This document shows positions 23,141 to 31,339 of a stretch of DNA of 38,149 bases, piece by piece. This stretch comes from Acidobacteriota bacterium (GTDB lineage Bacteria > Acidobacteriota > Vicinamibacteria > Vicinamibacterales > CAVVIG01), in the NCBI GenBank assembly GCA_017883165.1, contig JADGOC010000018.1, positions 1-38,149 on the forward strand, written 5' to 3'. Both the position numbers and the translations under genes were made by a program. The first letter of the stretch is position 1; every line of letters begins with the position of its first letter. The notes below the pieces were generated by a model. That model was not told where the DNA came from. It saw nothing but the letters and a program-made list of their open reading frames with translations, and did not search any database.

Positions 23141-23440
23141 GTGGCGTCCGACTTCACCGCCCGCGTGCTCTCGATCGTGCGGCGCATCCCGCCGGGACGC
23201 GTCGCCACGTACGGCGACGTCGCCCGGCGCGCGGGCCGGCCGCGCGCCGCCCGCGCCGTCGGCAACATCATGCGGGTCTGCGGGCGCCCCGATGTGCCCT
23301 GCCACCGCGTGATTGCGGCCGGGGGGCGCCTTGGCGGCTATGGCGGCCGCGAGACGATGAAGCGCGCACTCCTGGCGGCTGAAGGAATCACCGTGTCAGG
23401 CTCGCGCGTCCGCCAACTCGACCGAATCCGGTGGTCCTGA
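23141..23440 (+). CDS. MGMT-family protein, C-terminal DNA-binding/active-site domain only
   Basis: 99 aa, GTG start one base after the HD-GYP stop. It contains the helix-turn-helix region of O6-alkylguanine-DNA alkyltransferases (IPPGRVATYGDVARRAG), the Arg-finger stretch ARAVGNIMR, and PCHRVIAAGGRLGGYGG with the alkyl-acceptor Cys at C54. The N-terminal domain of full MGMT/Ogt (about 80 residues) is missing, as in alkyltransferase-like (ATL) proteins. ATLs, however, usually have Trp in place of this Cys. It could therefore be a minimal active alkyltransferase or a lesion-binding protein feeding nucleotide excision repair. Position suggests co-transcription with the HEAT/HD-GYP run. Confidence 0.85.
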   Translation: MASDFTARVLSIVRRIPPGRVATYGDVARRAGRPRAARAVGNIMRVCGRPDVPCHRVIAAGGRLGGYGGRETMKRALLAAEGITVSGSRVRQLDRIRWS

Positions 23441-23473
23441 ACCCTCCGGCCGCGCTTTCTCGTATCTGCTTAC

Positions 23474-24064
23474 GTGACCGTGCCAAAGCAACGCCAGCCC
23501 CTGCTCTTCCCGTCTAAGTCAGTGACGGTCGGCGTCGGCGATACGGCTTTGGTGGCCAGAGTGCGGGCAGGTGACGTCGAGGCGTTCGAGGCGCTTTACA
23601 AACAGCACGCCGCGCGCATCTACAGCCTTGCGTCGCGAATGGCCGGGTCGCCCGACGAGGGCGAAGACCTCGTGCAGGAGATCTTCCTTCAGGCGTATCG
23701 CAAGCTCGGCAGCTTCAAGGGCGATGCGTCGGTCGGCACGTGGTTGTATCGCCTGGCGGTCAATCACTGTCTGGACTTTGTCCGCAGCCGCCGCGCGAAG
23801 ATGGGCCGGGTCACCGACACGCTCGACGCCGCCGGATCGTTCGAACCGGTGTCGCCGAGGGAGACGCCGCTCGCGCGCCTCGATCTCGAGCGCGCGATCG
23901 AACAGCTTCCCGCCGGATGTCGCGAGGCGTTCGTGCTGCACGACGTCGAGGGGTTCGATCACAAAGAGGTCGCTCGCCTGCTGGGGATCGCGGAGGGCAC
24001 CTCGAAGTCGCAGGTGTTCAAGGCGCGCATGAAGCTCCGGGGACTGCTCGCACGCCGGACGTGA
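23474..24064 (+). CDS. ECF-type RNA polymerase sigma factor
   Basis: 196 aa with a GTG start at 23474 (another GTG two codons on is possible). Region 2 is at about 25-95: AFEALYKQHAARIYSLASRM, DEGEDLVQEIFLQAYRKL and the -10-recognition part GTWLYRLAVNHCLDFVRSRR. Region 4 is at about 140-192: LPAGCREAFVLHDVEGFDHKEVARLLGI with the HTH ending GTSKSQVFKARMKLR. A short N-terminal extension precedes region 2. It sits directly before a zinc-finger anti-sigma gene, as in RpoE-like pairs, and probably responds to envelope or redox stress. The target promoters are unknown. Confidence 0.93.
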   Translation: MTVPKQRQPLLFPSKSVTVGVGDTALVARVRAGDVEAFEALYKQHAARIYSLASRMAGSPDEGEDLVQEIFLQAYRKLGSFKGDASVGTWLYRLAVNHCLDFVRSRRAKMGRVTDTLDAAGSFEPVSPRETPLARLDLERAIEQLPAGCREAFVLHDVEGFDHKEVARLLGIAEGTSKSQVFKARMKLRGLLARRT

Positions 24065-24096
24065 GTACGTAGTGTCCGGCTTTAGCCGGACTGATG
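24065..24096. repeat. Vicinamibacteria-type hairpin repeat (RLKPDTTY / SGFSRTD)
   Basis: GTCCGGC at 24074-24080 and GCCGGAC at 24085-24091 form a 7-bp stem with a TTTA loop, flanked by GTACGTAGT and TGATGT. One strand translates as SGFSRTD and the other as SVRLKPDTTYS. Both strings recur in my memory of predicted proteins from Vicinamibacteria and related Acidobacteriota, which is the basis for calling it a repeat. It begins at the last base of the sigma-factor gene and ends 2 nt before the anti-sigma ATG, so it may modulate that gene's translation. Confidence 0.55.
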
Positions 24097-24098
24097 TT

Positions 24099-24842
24099 AT
24101 GCATCCAAACGAGATCGTCATCAACGATTACGTGGACGCCGCGCTCGACCCGGCCGAGCGGGCCGACGTCGAGCGTCACCTGGCGGGCTGCATCGAGTGC
24201 CGAGCGCTCGTCGATGATCTCCGCGAGGTCCGCCGGCAGACGGCGGCGCTCCAGCCGATGGAGCCGCCCTCGCGCGTCTGGACGCGGATCGATCGGGCGC
24301 TGCGGCAGAATCCACGCTCGGCGCGCCCGATGTGGCAGTGGCTCCCGGTCGCCGCCCTGCTCGTGATCGGCACGGCGGTCGGCGTGCGCTACGTGACGTC
24401 GGCGCGGCCGGCGGCTCCGGCGCCGGCCGTCGCGGCCCCTTCGGCAAACGGCGGCGGCGCTGCGGCCCCAGGGAGTAACGACAGCGCTGCCAGCAGGGAG
24501 CTGGCCAAGTCGGTCGAAGACGATCTGCTGCAGGCCGAGCAGCACTATCAGCGCGCGATCACCGGGCTCGAGCAGATCGCCAACGCCGACAAGGGCGCGC
24601 TCGATCCGCACACGGCGGCCACGCTGCAGAAGAACCTGTCGGTCATCGATCAGGCCATCAACGAGAGCCGGGCGGCGCTGAAGGCGCAGCCCACCAGCGA
24701 GCCGGCGCAGCAGAGCCTGCTCGACAGCTTTAAGACAAAAATCGCACTCTTGCAGGATACCGTCGCACTCATCAACGAAATGCGAAAAGGCAACGACGCC
24801 GGGGCGGCGCGCATCGCCTCCGGCCTGAAGCAAAAGAGTTAA
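24099..24842 (+). CDS. Zinc-finger anti-sigma factor, membrane-anchored
   Basis: 247 aa from the ATG at 24099; a GTG at 24072 would translate the repeat and is unlikely. The zf-HC2 zinc motif HxxxCxxC is H27, C31, C34 (RHLAGCIEC). A transmembrane segment lies at about 81-99 (WLPVAALLVIGTAVGVRYV). The periplasmic part has an Ala/Pro/Gly-rich linker and then a charged alpha-helical, probably coiled-coil region (SVEDDLLQAEQHYQRAITGL). It should bind and hold the ECF sigma factor encoded 34 bp upstream and release it on an envelope signal. No periplasmic sensor domain could be named. Confidence 0.88.
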   Translation: MHPNEIVINDYVDAALDPAERADVERHLAGCIECRALVDDLREVRRQTAALQPMEPPSRVWTRIDRALRQNPRSARPMWQWLPVAALLVIGTAVGVRYVTSARPAAPAPAVAAPSANGGGAAAPGSNDSAASRELAKSVEDDLLQAEQHYQRAITGLEQIANADKGALDPHTAATLQKNLSVIDQAINESRAALKAQPTSEPAQQSLLDSFKTKIALLQDTVALINEMRKGNDAGAARIASGLKQKS

Positions 24843-24844
24843 TC

Positions 24845-25891
24845 ATGAGAATCCGATTGATCCCGATTGTCGTCTCCGGCGTGGCGCTCTTCGCCGCGCA
24901 GGCCTCGGCGCAGGACGCCGCGTCCATCCGCGAAACCGTCCGCCGCCTGCTCCCCACGGCGTATCAGGGGCGCAATCGCGGGCCGGAACAGACCGAGCAT
25001 TTCTCGCGCAAGATCAAGATGGGGCGTGACGGCCGCGTCAGCATCGCGAACATCGCCGGCGACATTGTCGTCACCGGGGTCACCGCCGGGTCTGGCGACG
25101 AGGTCTCGATCGAGGCGACGAAGCGGACGCGCGGCGACAAGAGCGAGTTCGAGAGGGTGCAGATCAACGTCGAGGAGCACGCGGGGCGCGTGGACGTCCG
25201 GACCGAGAACGTCCCACCGAACGATCACGATCGCGTGTGGGTCGACTTCACCGTCACCGTGCCCGCGTCGGCGTCGGTCGAGCTGCATTCGGTGTCGGGC
25301 AACCTGCGCATTTCCGGCGTGCAGGGGGTGGCCCGGCTGGAGACGGTGAGCGGCAACGTCACGGCATCGTCCACGCCGCGGATCGAGGTGGCGAAGTCGG
25401 TGTCGGGCGACGTGGATGTGAGCGGGACCTCGTCGGACGGCGACCTCGCGGCGAGCAGCGTGAGCGGCAACGTCCACATCAAGGGCGTCAAGGCGCGATC
25501 GATCCGGCTCGGCGCCATCAGCGGCGACGTCGGCGTGAGCGACGCGGCGTGCGACCGCGTGGACATGAAGTCGCTCAGCGGGAGCGTGGAATACGCGGGC
25601 ACGCTGGCGAAGGGCGGCCGCTACGACCTCACCTCGCACTCCGGCACGGTGCGCATGATCCTGTCGGGCGCGCTCGGGTTCGAGCTCGACGCGAGCACGT
25701 TCAGCGGCTCGATCAACTCCGAGCTGCCGCTGACGATCGGCGGCGACCCCGGGGCAAACGCGGCGAACGGACGGCGCCGTGGCATCAGCAACCGGTCGAT
25801 GCACGCGACCTTCGGCGACGGCAGCGCGGTGCTGACCCTGCGCACGTTCAGCGGGTCCATCGTCATCAGCAAGGGTGACAGCAAGCGCTGA
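24845..25891 (+). CDS. DUF4097-type secreted beta-solenoid protein
   Basis: 348 aa with a signal peptide (residues 1-22, cleavage near ASAQDA). From about 65 on it has repeated short strands with SVSGNV/SVSGDV/AISGDV/SLSGSV units about 20 residues apart, typical of the DUF4097 (putative adhesin) right-handed beta-helix. The C-terminus closes with LTLRTFSGSIVISKG. Such proteins are common next to sigma/anti-sigma genes in Acidobacteriota and Bacteroidota, with unknown biochemical role. It starts 2 bp after the anti-sigma stop and is probably co-transcribed with it, so it may be the regulated output. Confidence 0.85.
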   Translation: MRIRLIPIVVSGVALFAAQASAQDAASIRETVRRLLPTAYQGRNRGPEQTEHFSRKIKMGRDGRVSIANIAGDIVVTGVTAGSGDEVSIEATKRTRGDKSEFERVQINVEEHAGRVDVRTENVPPNDHDRVWVDFTVTVPASASVELHSVSGNLRISGVQGVARLETVSGNVTASSTPRIEVAKSVSGDVDVSGTSSDGDLAASSVSGNVHIKGVKARSIRLGAISGDVGVSDAACDRVDMKSLSGSVEYAGTLAKGGRYDLTSHSGTVRMILSGALGFELDASTFSGSINSELPLTIGGDPGANAANGRRRGISNRSMHATFGDGSAVLTLRTFSGSIVISKGDSKR

Positions 25892-25997
25892 CGAGGCTGT
25901 CGGGCTTCACTACGCCCGAGGCGGCAGACGTCGATTTCTCGTCAGGCATCTGACGCGCCCCAAGGCGTCGCCCGAAATGGCCGGCGTGTAAGTCCTT

Positions 25998-26019
25998 GGA
26001 TATCAGCAGCTTCATATCC
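25998..26019. repeat. Small hairpin GGATAT-N10-ATATCC in the gap before the secreted protein gene
   Basis: The 251-bp gap 25892-26142 shows no gene. It holds a 6-bp inverted repeat (GGATAT 25998-26003, ATATCC 26014-26019) with a 10-nt loop. It is preceded by GTAAGTCCTT, a string that also occurs at about 34997. No T-tract follows, so a terminator is not supported. Confidence 0.3.
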
Positions 26020-26073
26020 TGGCTTCAATGGACGACGAGCCAGGCGGTGGCATCCCGCTTGCTGAACCTTCTG

Positions 26074-26079
26074 TATAAT
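26074..26079 (+). promoter_or_regulatory. Consensus -10 box TATAAT upstream of the secreted-protein gene
   Basis: A perfect TATAAT lies 63 bp before the ATG at 26143. The -35 region is weak. The predicted leader of about 55 nt contains a good ribosome-binding site, GGAGGT at 26128-26133, 9 nt before the ATG. Confidence 0.45.
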
Positions 26080-26142
26080 TGAGGGGCAACGATAGCTCAG
26101 CCGTTCTTCAAACGCCACGAACGCCCCGGAGGTAACGTCGAC

Positions 26143-26619
26143 ATGATGAAGCAACTGGTTCTGGTGGGAGCCCTCGTGGGCGCGCTCGGTGCAGGCGCAT
26201 ACGCGCAAACGACCGGACACACCGCACCGAAAATGCAGCCGGAAACCGCGGCGACACCGACCGCGCCGACCGGTGAGGTCACCCTTCTTCCGGTCCACCT
26301 GACGAAGGCCGTCAAGGCCGATGGCAAGACGCTGCCGGCGGGGACCTATCAGGTGCGCCTGACCGCGCAGCAAGCCTCACCCGACGCGAAGGGCGAGACG
26401 GCGGGGCTCGAGCGCTGGGTCGAGTTCATGCAGAAGGGGCAGGTCAAGGGCCGCGAGGTCGTGTCGATCGTGCCGCAGTCGGAGATCGACAAGGTGCAGA
26501 AGGACACGCCGCCGCACGCCAACGCATCGAAGGTCGAGATGCTCAAGGGCGGCGACTACGTGCGCGTCTGGATCAACAAGGGCGGGAATCACTATCTGAT
26601 TCACCTGCCCCCGGCGTAG
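26143..26619 (+). CDS. Small secreted protein of unknown function
   Basis: 158 aa. The signal peptide (MMKQLVLVGALVGALGAGAYA) is probably cleaved after AYA. A Thr/Pro/Ala linker (about 22-45) precedes a compact beta-rich domain: KTLPAGTYQVRLTAQ, RWVEFMQKGQVKGREVVSIV, DYVRVWINKGGNHYLIHL. The LPAGTYQVRL opening resembles carboxypeptidase-regulatory or DUF2911-like exported beta-sandwich proteins of Acidobacteriota, but I cannot assign a family. A strong ribosome-binding site and consensus -10 box suggest good expression. It is followed by an imperfect palindrome and the convergent rng gene. Confidence 0.8.
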   Translation: MMKQLVLVGALVGALGAGAYAQTTGHTAPKMQPETAATPTAPTGEVTLLPVHLTKAVKADGKTLPAGTYQVRLTAQQASPDAKGETAGLERWVEFMQKGQVKGREVVSIVPQSEIDKVQKDTPPHANASKVEMLKGGDYVRVWINKGGNHYLIHLPPA

Positions 26620-26702
26620 GCAGGATCGGCAGGAAAGCCGGGAGGGGCCGGATGGTCTCTCCCGCGCTTTCACGCTGCACTCCGTCCTGCCCGTCCAGCC
26701 CT
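26620..26702. repeat. GC-rich imperfect palindrome between convergent genes, possible two-way terminator
   Basis: The outer arms (GGCAGGATCGGCAGGA near 26620-26635 and the inverse of CGTCCTGCCCGTCC near 26682-26696) are inverted imperfect copies. The inner hairpin CGGGAG (26639-26644) / CTCCCG (26659-26664) has further pairing inside. It lies between the stops of the secreted protein and rng and could stop transcription from both sides. A similar but longer palindrome is at 28275-28356 on the other side of rng. Confidence 0.45.
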
Positions 26703-26704
26703 TG

Positions 26705-28252
26705 CTATACCGCCATCACATCAAACTGCTCGTGATGCAGTTGCACGTCCGGCTTGATCGTCACGTCCTTGCCGATTGACTGCTTCAGGTCGCGCAGGAC
26801 GGCGCTCTCTTCTTCCTTGAGCGCGCGCGCGATGTCGGGGTTGACGCGCAGCAGCAGCCGGTGGCCGTTCAGATCCGGCCCGATCTTCTTCACCTCGCTC
26901 AGAATCTCGTAGCAGATCGTCGAGCTCGACTTGATGACCCCGGTCCCCGAGCAATAGGGACACGGTTCGGTCAGGACGCGCTCGAGGCTCTGCTTCACCC
27001 GCTTGCGCGTGATGATGACGAGGCCGAAGTCCGACACCTGCAGCGCCTTGGACGGCGAGCGGTCCTTCTTGAGCTCCAGCTCCACCGCCTGAAGGACCTT
27101 CTGGCGATTCTTCCGATCGTCCATGTCGATGAGATCGAGGACGATGATGCCGCCGAGATCGCGCAGCCGGATCTGGCGCACGATCTCCTTCACCGCCTCG
27201 AGGTTCGTCTTGACGATCGTGTCCTCGAGCCGTCCGCTGGTCTTCTTCCCCACGAAGCGTCCGGTATTCACGTCGATGGAGACAAGCGCCTCGGTCTGGT
27301 TGATGACGATCGATCCGCCCGACTTCAACCACACTTTGCTCTTGAGCGCCTTGTCGATCTCGGCCTGGACGCCGTATTCCTCGAAGATGGGGAACGGCTT
27401 CGTGTAAAGCTTCACCTTCGGGGCGAGGTTGGGCAGGATGTGTTCGACCAACTCGAGGATGCGCTGATGCTCCTGCGCGTTGTCGATCCGGATCGCCTGG
27501 AATTCCTCCGTCAGGAGATCGCGCAGGAGCTTGCCGACCAGGCTCGGCTCGCGGTAGACGACGACCGGCGCACGTGCCGACTCGGTCTTCTCCCGGATCT
27601 CGGTCCAGATCTTGTGGAACGCGTCGAGGTCGCTGACGATGTCTTCCTTCGGGCGTCCGGCGGCGGCAGTGCGGATGATGACGCCGCCGGTGAAGCCGTG
27701 CGCCTCGCGGAACTCGCGGACGATGCCGCGCAGGCGCGCGCGCTCCTCGCGTGATTCGATCTTGCGCGACACGCCGACGTGATCCACTGTCGGCATGAAC
27801 ACGAGGAAGCGTCCCGGCATGGTGACGTGCGAAGTGAGGCGCGCGCCCTTGGTGCCGAGCGGCTCCTTGACGACCTGCACGAGGATCTCCTGGCCTTCCT
27901 TGAGGAGGTCCTCGATCTTGGTCTGCGGCCGGCTCTGGTCATCGCGCTCGCGATCCTTCCCGGAGCGGGACGGCTCGCCGGCGCCGTCTTCGTCGGCCGA
28001 CTCGAGCTTCTCGAATTCCTCGAGCGTGTCGATGACGTCAGCGACGTACAGGAAGCCGTCGCGCTCGAGGCCGAGGTCGATGAAGGAGGACTGCATGCCG
28101 GGCAGCACCTTCGACACGCGCCCCTTGTAGACGTTGCCGACCACGCCGCGCTGGCGTTCGCGCTCGACAAAGATTTCGGCGACCAGGTCGTCTTCGAGAA
28201 TCGCCACGATCGTTTCGTGGCCGTTCGAGGAGATGATCATCTCCTTGGTCAT
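26705..28252 (-). CDS. rng: Ribonuclease E/G family protein
   Basis: 515 aa from the ATG at 28252. An N-terminal S1 RNA-binding domain (about 35-130: GNVYKGRVSKVLPGMQSSFIDLG) is interrupted by an acidic/charged insert at about 82-112. The catalytic core has Mg2+ ligands D327 (VSIDVNTGRF) and D373 (VLDLIDMDD), and the zinc-link CPYC at 431-434. The length and the absence of a long C-terminal tail fit RNase G rather than RNase E. It cuts single-stranded RNA in 5S/16S rRNA maturation and mRNA decay. It follows rodA after a palindromic repeat, the order mreBCD-mrdA-rodA-rng being common in bacteria. Confidence 0.93.
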   Translation of the reverse strand: MTKEMIISSNGHETIVAILEDDLVAEIFVERERQRGVVGNVYKGRVSKVLPGMQSSFIDLGLERDGFLYVADVIDTLEEFEKLESADEDGAGEPSRSGKDRERDDQSRPQTKIEDLLKEGQEILVQVVKEPLGTKGARLTSHVTMPGRFLVFMPTVDHVGVSRKIESREERARLRGIVREFREAHGFTGGVIIRTAAAGRPKEDIVSDLDAFHKIWTEIREKTESARAPVVVYREPSLVGKLLRDLLTEEFQAIRIDNAQEHQRILELVEHILPNLAPKVKLYTKPFPIFEEYGVQAEIDKALKSKVWLKSGGSIVINQTEALVSIDVNTGRFVGKKTSGRLEDTIVKTNLEAVKEIVRQIRLRDLGGIIVLDLIDMDDRKNRQKVLQAVELELKKDRSPSKALQVSDFGLVIITRKRVKQSLERVLTEPCPYCSGTGVIKSSSTICYEILSEVKKIGPDLNGHRLLLRVNPDIARALKEEESAVLRDLKQSIGKDVTIKPDVQLHHEQFDVMAV

Positions 28253-28274
28253 GCGCAAGCTCCGACGGGAGATG

Positions 28275-28356
28275 AGGCAGGACCGGCGGGAGAGGCTGGA
28301 TAGGCTGGAGGGGATTTCCCTTCCCGCCGTACCTGCCCATCCCGCCTGTCCTGCCC
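28275..28356. repeat. Long GC-rich imperfect inverted repeat between rodA and rng
   Basis: Left arm 28275-28314 (GAGGCAGGACCGGCGGGAGA...) and right arm 28317-28356 (inverse GGGCAGGACAGGCGGGATGG...) are imperfect inverted copies nearly filling the gap. Each arm is made of about four 9-nt units of the GGCAGGACA / GGCGGGATG kind. On the rodA-to-rng mRNA it would form one long hairpin, which may separate their expression or protect the 3' end of the rod operon mRNA. Confidence 0.6.
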
Positions 28357-28363
28357 GCTTCCG

Positions 28364-29461
28364 TCAATTGGTGAACCTGCGCATGCGGACGTTGAGCACC
28401 AGCCCGAAACCGGCGAGCGTGGCGATCATCGACGAGCCGCCGTAGCTCATGAAGGGCAGCGTAATCCCTTTGACGGGCGCCAGTCCGGCCGACATGGTGA
28501 TGTTGTAGACCACCTGGAAGGCAAAGCTGGCGAGCACGCCGAGCACGAGGTACGAGCCGAGACGGTCCTTGGCCAGGCGGGCCGCCTCGAGCGCGCGCAG
28601 AATCACGAATAAATACAAGCCGAGCGCCACGAGGACGCCGGCGAACCCCTGCTCCTCGGCCAGCACCGAGAAGATGAAATCGTTGTGGGCGACGGGCAGG
28701 AAGTTCAACTGGCCCTGCGTGCCTTTCTTGAAGCCCTTGCCCGTCAGGCCGCCCGAACCGACCGTAATGCGCGCCTGGATCTGCTGGTATCCGGCGCCTT
28801 TCGCATCCTGCGACGGGTCCCAGAACGTCGAGATGCGCGATTTCTGATAATCCTTCAACGCAAATTTCCACGCGACCGGCGCCGCGAGGACCAAGCACAG
28901 ACAGAGCAGGCCGAGAATGCGCATCGGCATGCCGGCCAGATAGGCCACGGCGAGAAACACCGGCACGAGCGTCAACGCGGTGCCGAGGTCGGGTTCCTTC
29001 GCAATCAACGCCAACGGCACCAGCGTCAGCGCGCCGCCGATGCCGAGATCCATCCACGTCGGCGACCCGCGATTCTCTCCGAAGAACTTCGCGAGGACGA
29101 GCGCAACGACGACCTTGGCGAACTCGGACGGCTGGAGGTTGAACATCCTGAGCGGAATCCAGCGGCGGGCGCCCATCTGGGCCATACCGAAGAAGATCAC
29201 ATAGAGCAGCATCGCCAGCAGGCCGATGTAGATCAAATGCGACTTGTCGGTGAAGGTGCGGTAATCGAGCGTCAGCATGAACACCATGACGCCGAGCCCG
29301 ATGACGATCGCGTAGATCTGCGTGACGTACATCGGGTGCAGCACGGTGCGCGTCGGATCGGAGCGCGTGCTATAGATCATCACGATGCCGAGCGCGCACA
29401 GCGCGAGCATGGCGATCACGAGCGCCCAGTCGATGTGGTAGTACAGCCGTCGCTCAAACAC
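28364..29461 (-). CDS. rodA: Rod shape-determining peptidoglycan glycosyltransferase RodA (SEDS)
   Basis: 365 aa, GTG start at 29461, 6 nt after the PBP2 stop. About ten membrane segments are visible. SEDS landmarks: ARRWIPLRMFNLQPSEFAKV, then AKEPDLGTALTLVP with the essential Asp of the EPDLGT loop, LNFLPVAHNDFIFSVLAEEQGF, and the terminal GITLPFMSYGGSSM. It polymerises lipid II into glycan strands for lateral wall growth, in complex with the PBP2 gene just upstream and the MreBCD scaffold. Downstream expression into rng may be attenuated by the palindrome. Confidence 0.95.
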   Translation of the reverse strand: MFERRLYYHIDWALVIAMLALCALGIVMIYSTRSDPTRTVLHPMYVTQIYAIVIGLGVMVFMLTLDYRTFTDKSHLIYIGLLAMLLYVIFFGMAQMGARRWIPLRMFNLQPSEFAKVVVALVLAKFFGENRGSPTWMDLGIGGALTLVPLALIAKEPDLGTALTLVPVFLAVAYLAGMPMRILGLLCLCLVLAAPVAWKFALKDYQKSRISTFWDPSQDAKGAGYQQIQARITVGSGGLTGKGFKKGTQGQLNFLPVAHNDFIFSVLAEEQGFAGVLVALGLYLFVILRALEAARLAKDRLGSYLVLGVLASFAFQVVYNITMSAGLAPVKGITLPFMSYGGSSMIATLAGFGLVLNVRMRRFTN

Positions 29462-29467
29462 AGGCCA

Positions 29468-31336
29468 TTACCCCATTGACGGATTGAGGTTGGGCACGAT
29501 CGCCGGCTTCGGCGGCAGCGGTTTGCCGTCCTTTTTCGCGAAGAACGTGTCGAGGATGTGGTGCACGATCAGCGCCGCATTGCCGCCGTGGACGCCGTGC
29601 TCGAGGAACACGACGCCGGCGATCTGCGGGTGGTCGCGCGGCGCGAAGAACACGAACCAGCCGTTGTCGCGCAGATCCTTGTCGGTCTTGCCGGCCGCCG
29701 CCTTGCCCTGGTTCGAGATGACCTGCGCCGTCCCCGTTTTTCCCGCGACATCGCGGCCGACGACTCTCGCCGCGCCGCCCGTGCCGCCCGGCTGGTTGAC
29801 CGCCGCCCACATGCCGTCGCGAATCGCCTGCAGCTTGTCCGGATCGATCTCGATACGGCCTTGCGGCGCGGGGGCGGCCACCGGCTTCCACCCGCTGCCA
29901 TCGTCGACCGCCTTGAGCAGGTGCGGCGTGACGCGCGTGCCGCCGTTCGCGATGGCCGCCATGTAGACCGCCATGGACACCGGCGTCACCGACACCTGCC
30001 CCTGACCGATGCCGACGGAAATCGTCTCGCCGGCGTACCACTTCTCGTGCATCTTCTCGCGCTTCCACTCCGTGGACGGCACGAGCCCCTGGACCTCGTT
30101 CGGCAGATCGATGCCGCTCTTGACGCCGAGGCCCAGCGCGGTCGCCCACTTGTTGATCTTGTCCACGCCGATCATGTTGGCGATCGTGTAGAAGTACACG
30201 TCGCACGATTCCTGGATCGCACGGCGCAGATCGACCGTACCGTGGCCGCCCTTGCTGAAGCGCCAGCACTTGAAATCGCGGCCGTAGAAGTTGGCGTGGC
30301 CCGGACAGTAGACCTTGAAGTCGGGCGTGATGATGCCTTCTTCGAGGCCGGCCAGCGCGACCGCCATCTTGAAGGTCGATCCCGGAGAATAACGCCCCTG
30401 GATGGCGCGGTCGGTCAGCGGCCGATCGCGATCCGTGTTGAGCGACGCCCACGTCGCGCGATCGATGCCGGCCGCAAAGGCGTTCGGATCGTACGCCGGA
30501 CGGCTGGTGAAGCCGAGCACGCCGCCATCCGCCGGATCGAGCACGACGGCCGCGCCGTTGAGGCCGATGGAATCAAACGCGTCTTCAATCGCTTTCTGGA
30601 CGTCGTAGTCGACCGTGAGCTGCAGCCGCTTGCCCTCGGTGGCCGGCTGTTCCTCGAGCGTGCGAATCTCGCGCCCCACGCTGTTGACGACGACGCGCCG
30701 CGCGCCGTCCTGGCCCATCAGGTCCGCGTTGTACACCTTCTCGATGCCCGACTGCCCGGTAATGTCGCCGCTCTTGAGGGCGTCATCTCCGGCCACTTGC
30801 GCGTCGTTCACCTCGCCGACATAGCCGAACAAATGCGCTGCGAGCGTGTCCGGATAGCGCCTCGTCGGCACCTGCTCGACGACGACGTCCGGCAGCTCGA
30901 AATCGAGCCGCCGCGCGACAACGGCCGCGACCTGCGCCAGCGAGGCGTCCTGAATGATGGTGATGGGCCGATACGTCGGCTCGCGGTGATGGCGGTCGAC
31001 GATCGACCGCACGCCGGCCTCGTCCAGCCCCAGGACCGAGGCCAGGAGCCGCACGGTCCGGTTCAGATCCTTGGTGTGCTCGCGGACGATCGAGATGCTG
31101 TAGGAATGACGGTTCTCGACGAGGACACGCAGGTCGCGATCGAACACGAGTCCGCGCGGCGCCCTGAGCGCGATGTTCCGCTGGTTGTTGTTCTCCGCCA
31201 TCTCCTCGAACTTGGCGTGCTGGACGACCTGGATCACCCAGAAGCCCACGGCGAGCACGGTGAAGATGACGACAACCAGATACTGCAGAATCGCGAGCCG
31301 GATCGTGACCTTGCGACGGTCTTCGTGAGTGGCCAT
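29468..31336 (-). CDS. mrdA: Penicillin-binding protein 2 (elongasome transpeptidase)
   Basis: 622 aa. An N-terminal membrane anchor is at about 15-37 (AILQYLVVVIFTVLAVGFWV in part), followed by a PBP dimerisation domain (IALRAPRGLVFDRD). The transpeptidase has active-site S320 in SPGSTFKM, the second motif S377-C-D in ESCDVYFYT, and KTGTAQ at 533-538. It crosslinks peptidoglycan during elongation and activates RodA. Its start is 3 nt after mreD. The C-terminal tail is Pro/Lys-rich. Confidence 0.96.
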   Translation of the reverse strand: MATHEDRRKVTIRLAILQYLVVVIFTVLAVGFWVIQVVQHAKFEEMAENNNQRNIALRAPRGLVFDRDLRVLVENRHSYSISIVREHTKDLNRTVRLLASVLGLDEAGVRSIVDRHHREPTYRPITIIQDASLAQVAAVVARRLDFELPDVVVEQVPTRRYPDTLAAHLFGYVGEVNDAQVAGDDALKSGDITGQSGIEKVYNADLMGQDGARRVVVNSVGREIRTLEEQPATEGKRLQLTVDYDVQKAIEDAFDSIGLNGAAVVLDPADGGVLGFTSRPAYDPNAFAAGIDRATWASLNTDRDRPLTDRAIQGRYSPGSTFKMAVALAGLEEGIITPDFKVYCPGHANFYGRDFKCWRFSKGGHGTVDLRRAIQESCDVYFYTIANMIGVDKINKWATALGLGVKSGIDLPNEVQGLVPSTEWKREKMHEKWYAGETISVGIGQGQVSVTPVSMAVYMAAIANGGTRVTPHLLKAVDDGSGWKPVAAPAPQGRIEIDPDKLQAIRDGMWAAVNQPGGTGGAARVVGRDVAGKTGTAQVISNQGKAAAGKTDKDLRDNGWFVFFAPRDHPQIAGVVFLEHGVHGGNAALIVHHILDTFFAKKDGKPLPPKPAIVPNLNPSMG

Positions 31337-31339
31337 GGC

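Noticed and set aside
24072-24098. GTG start that would add nine residues (SGFSRTD) to the anti-sigma factor
   Set aside because: These codons come from the intergenic repeat; the ATG at 24099 gives the normal zf-HC2 N-terminus.
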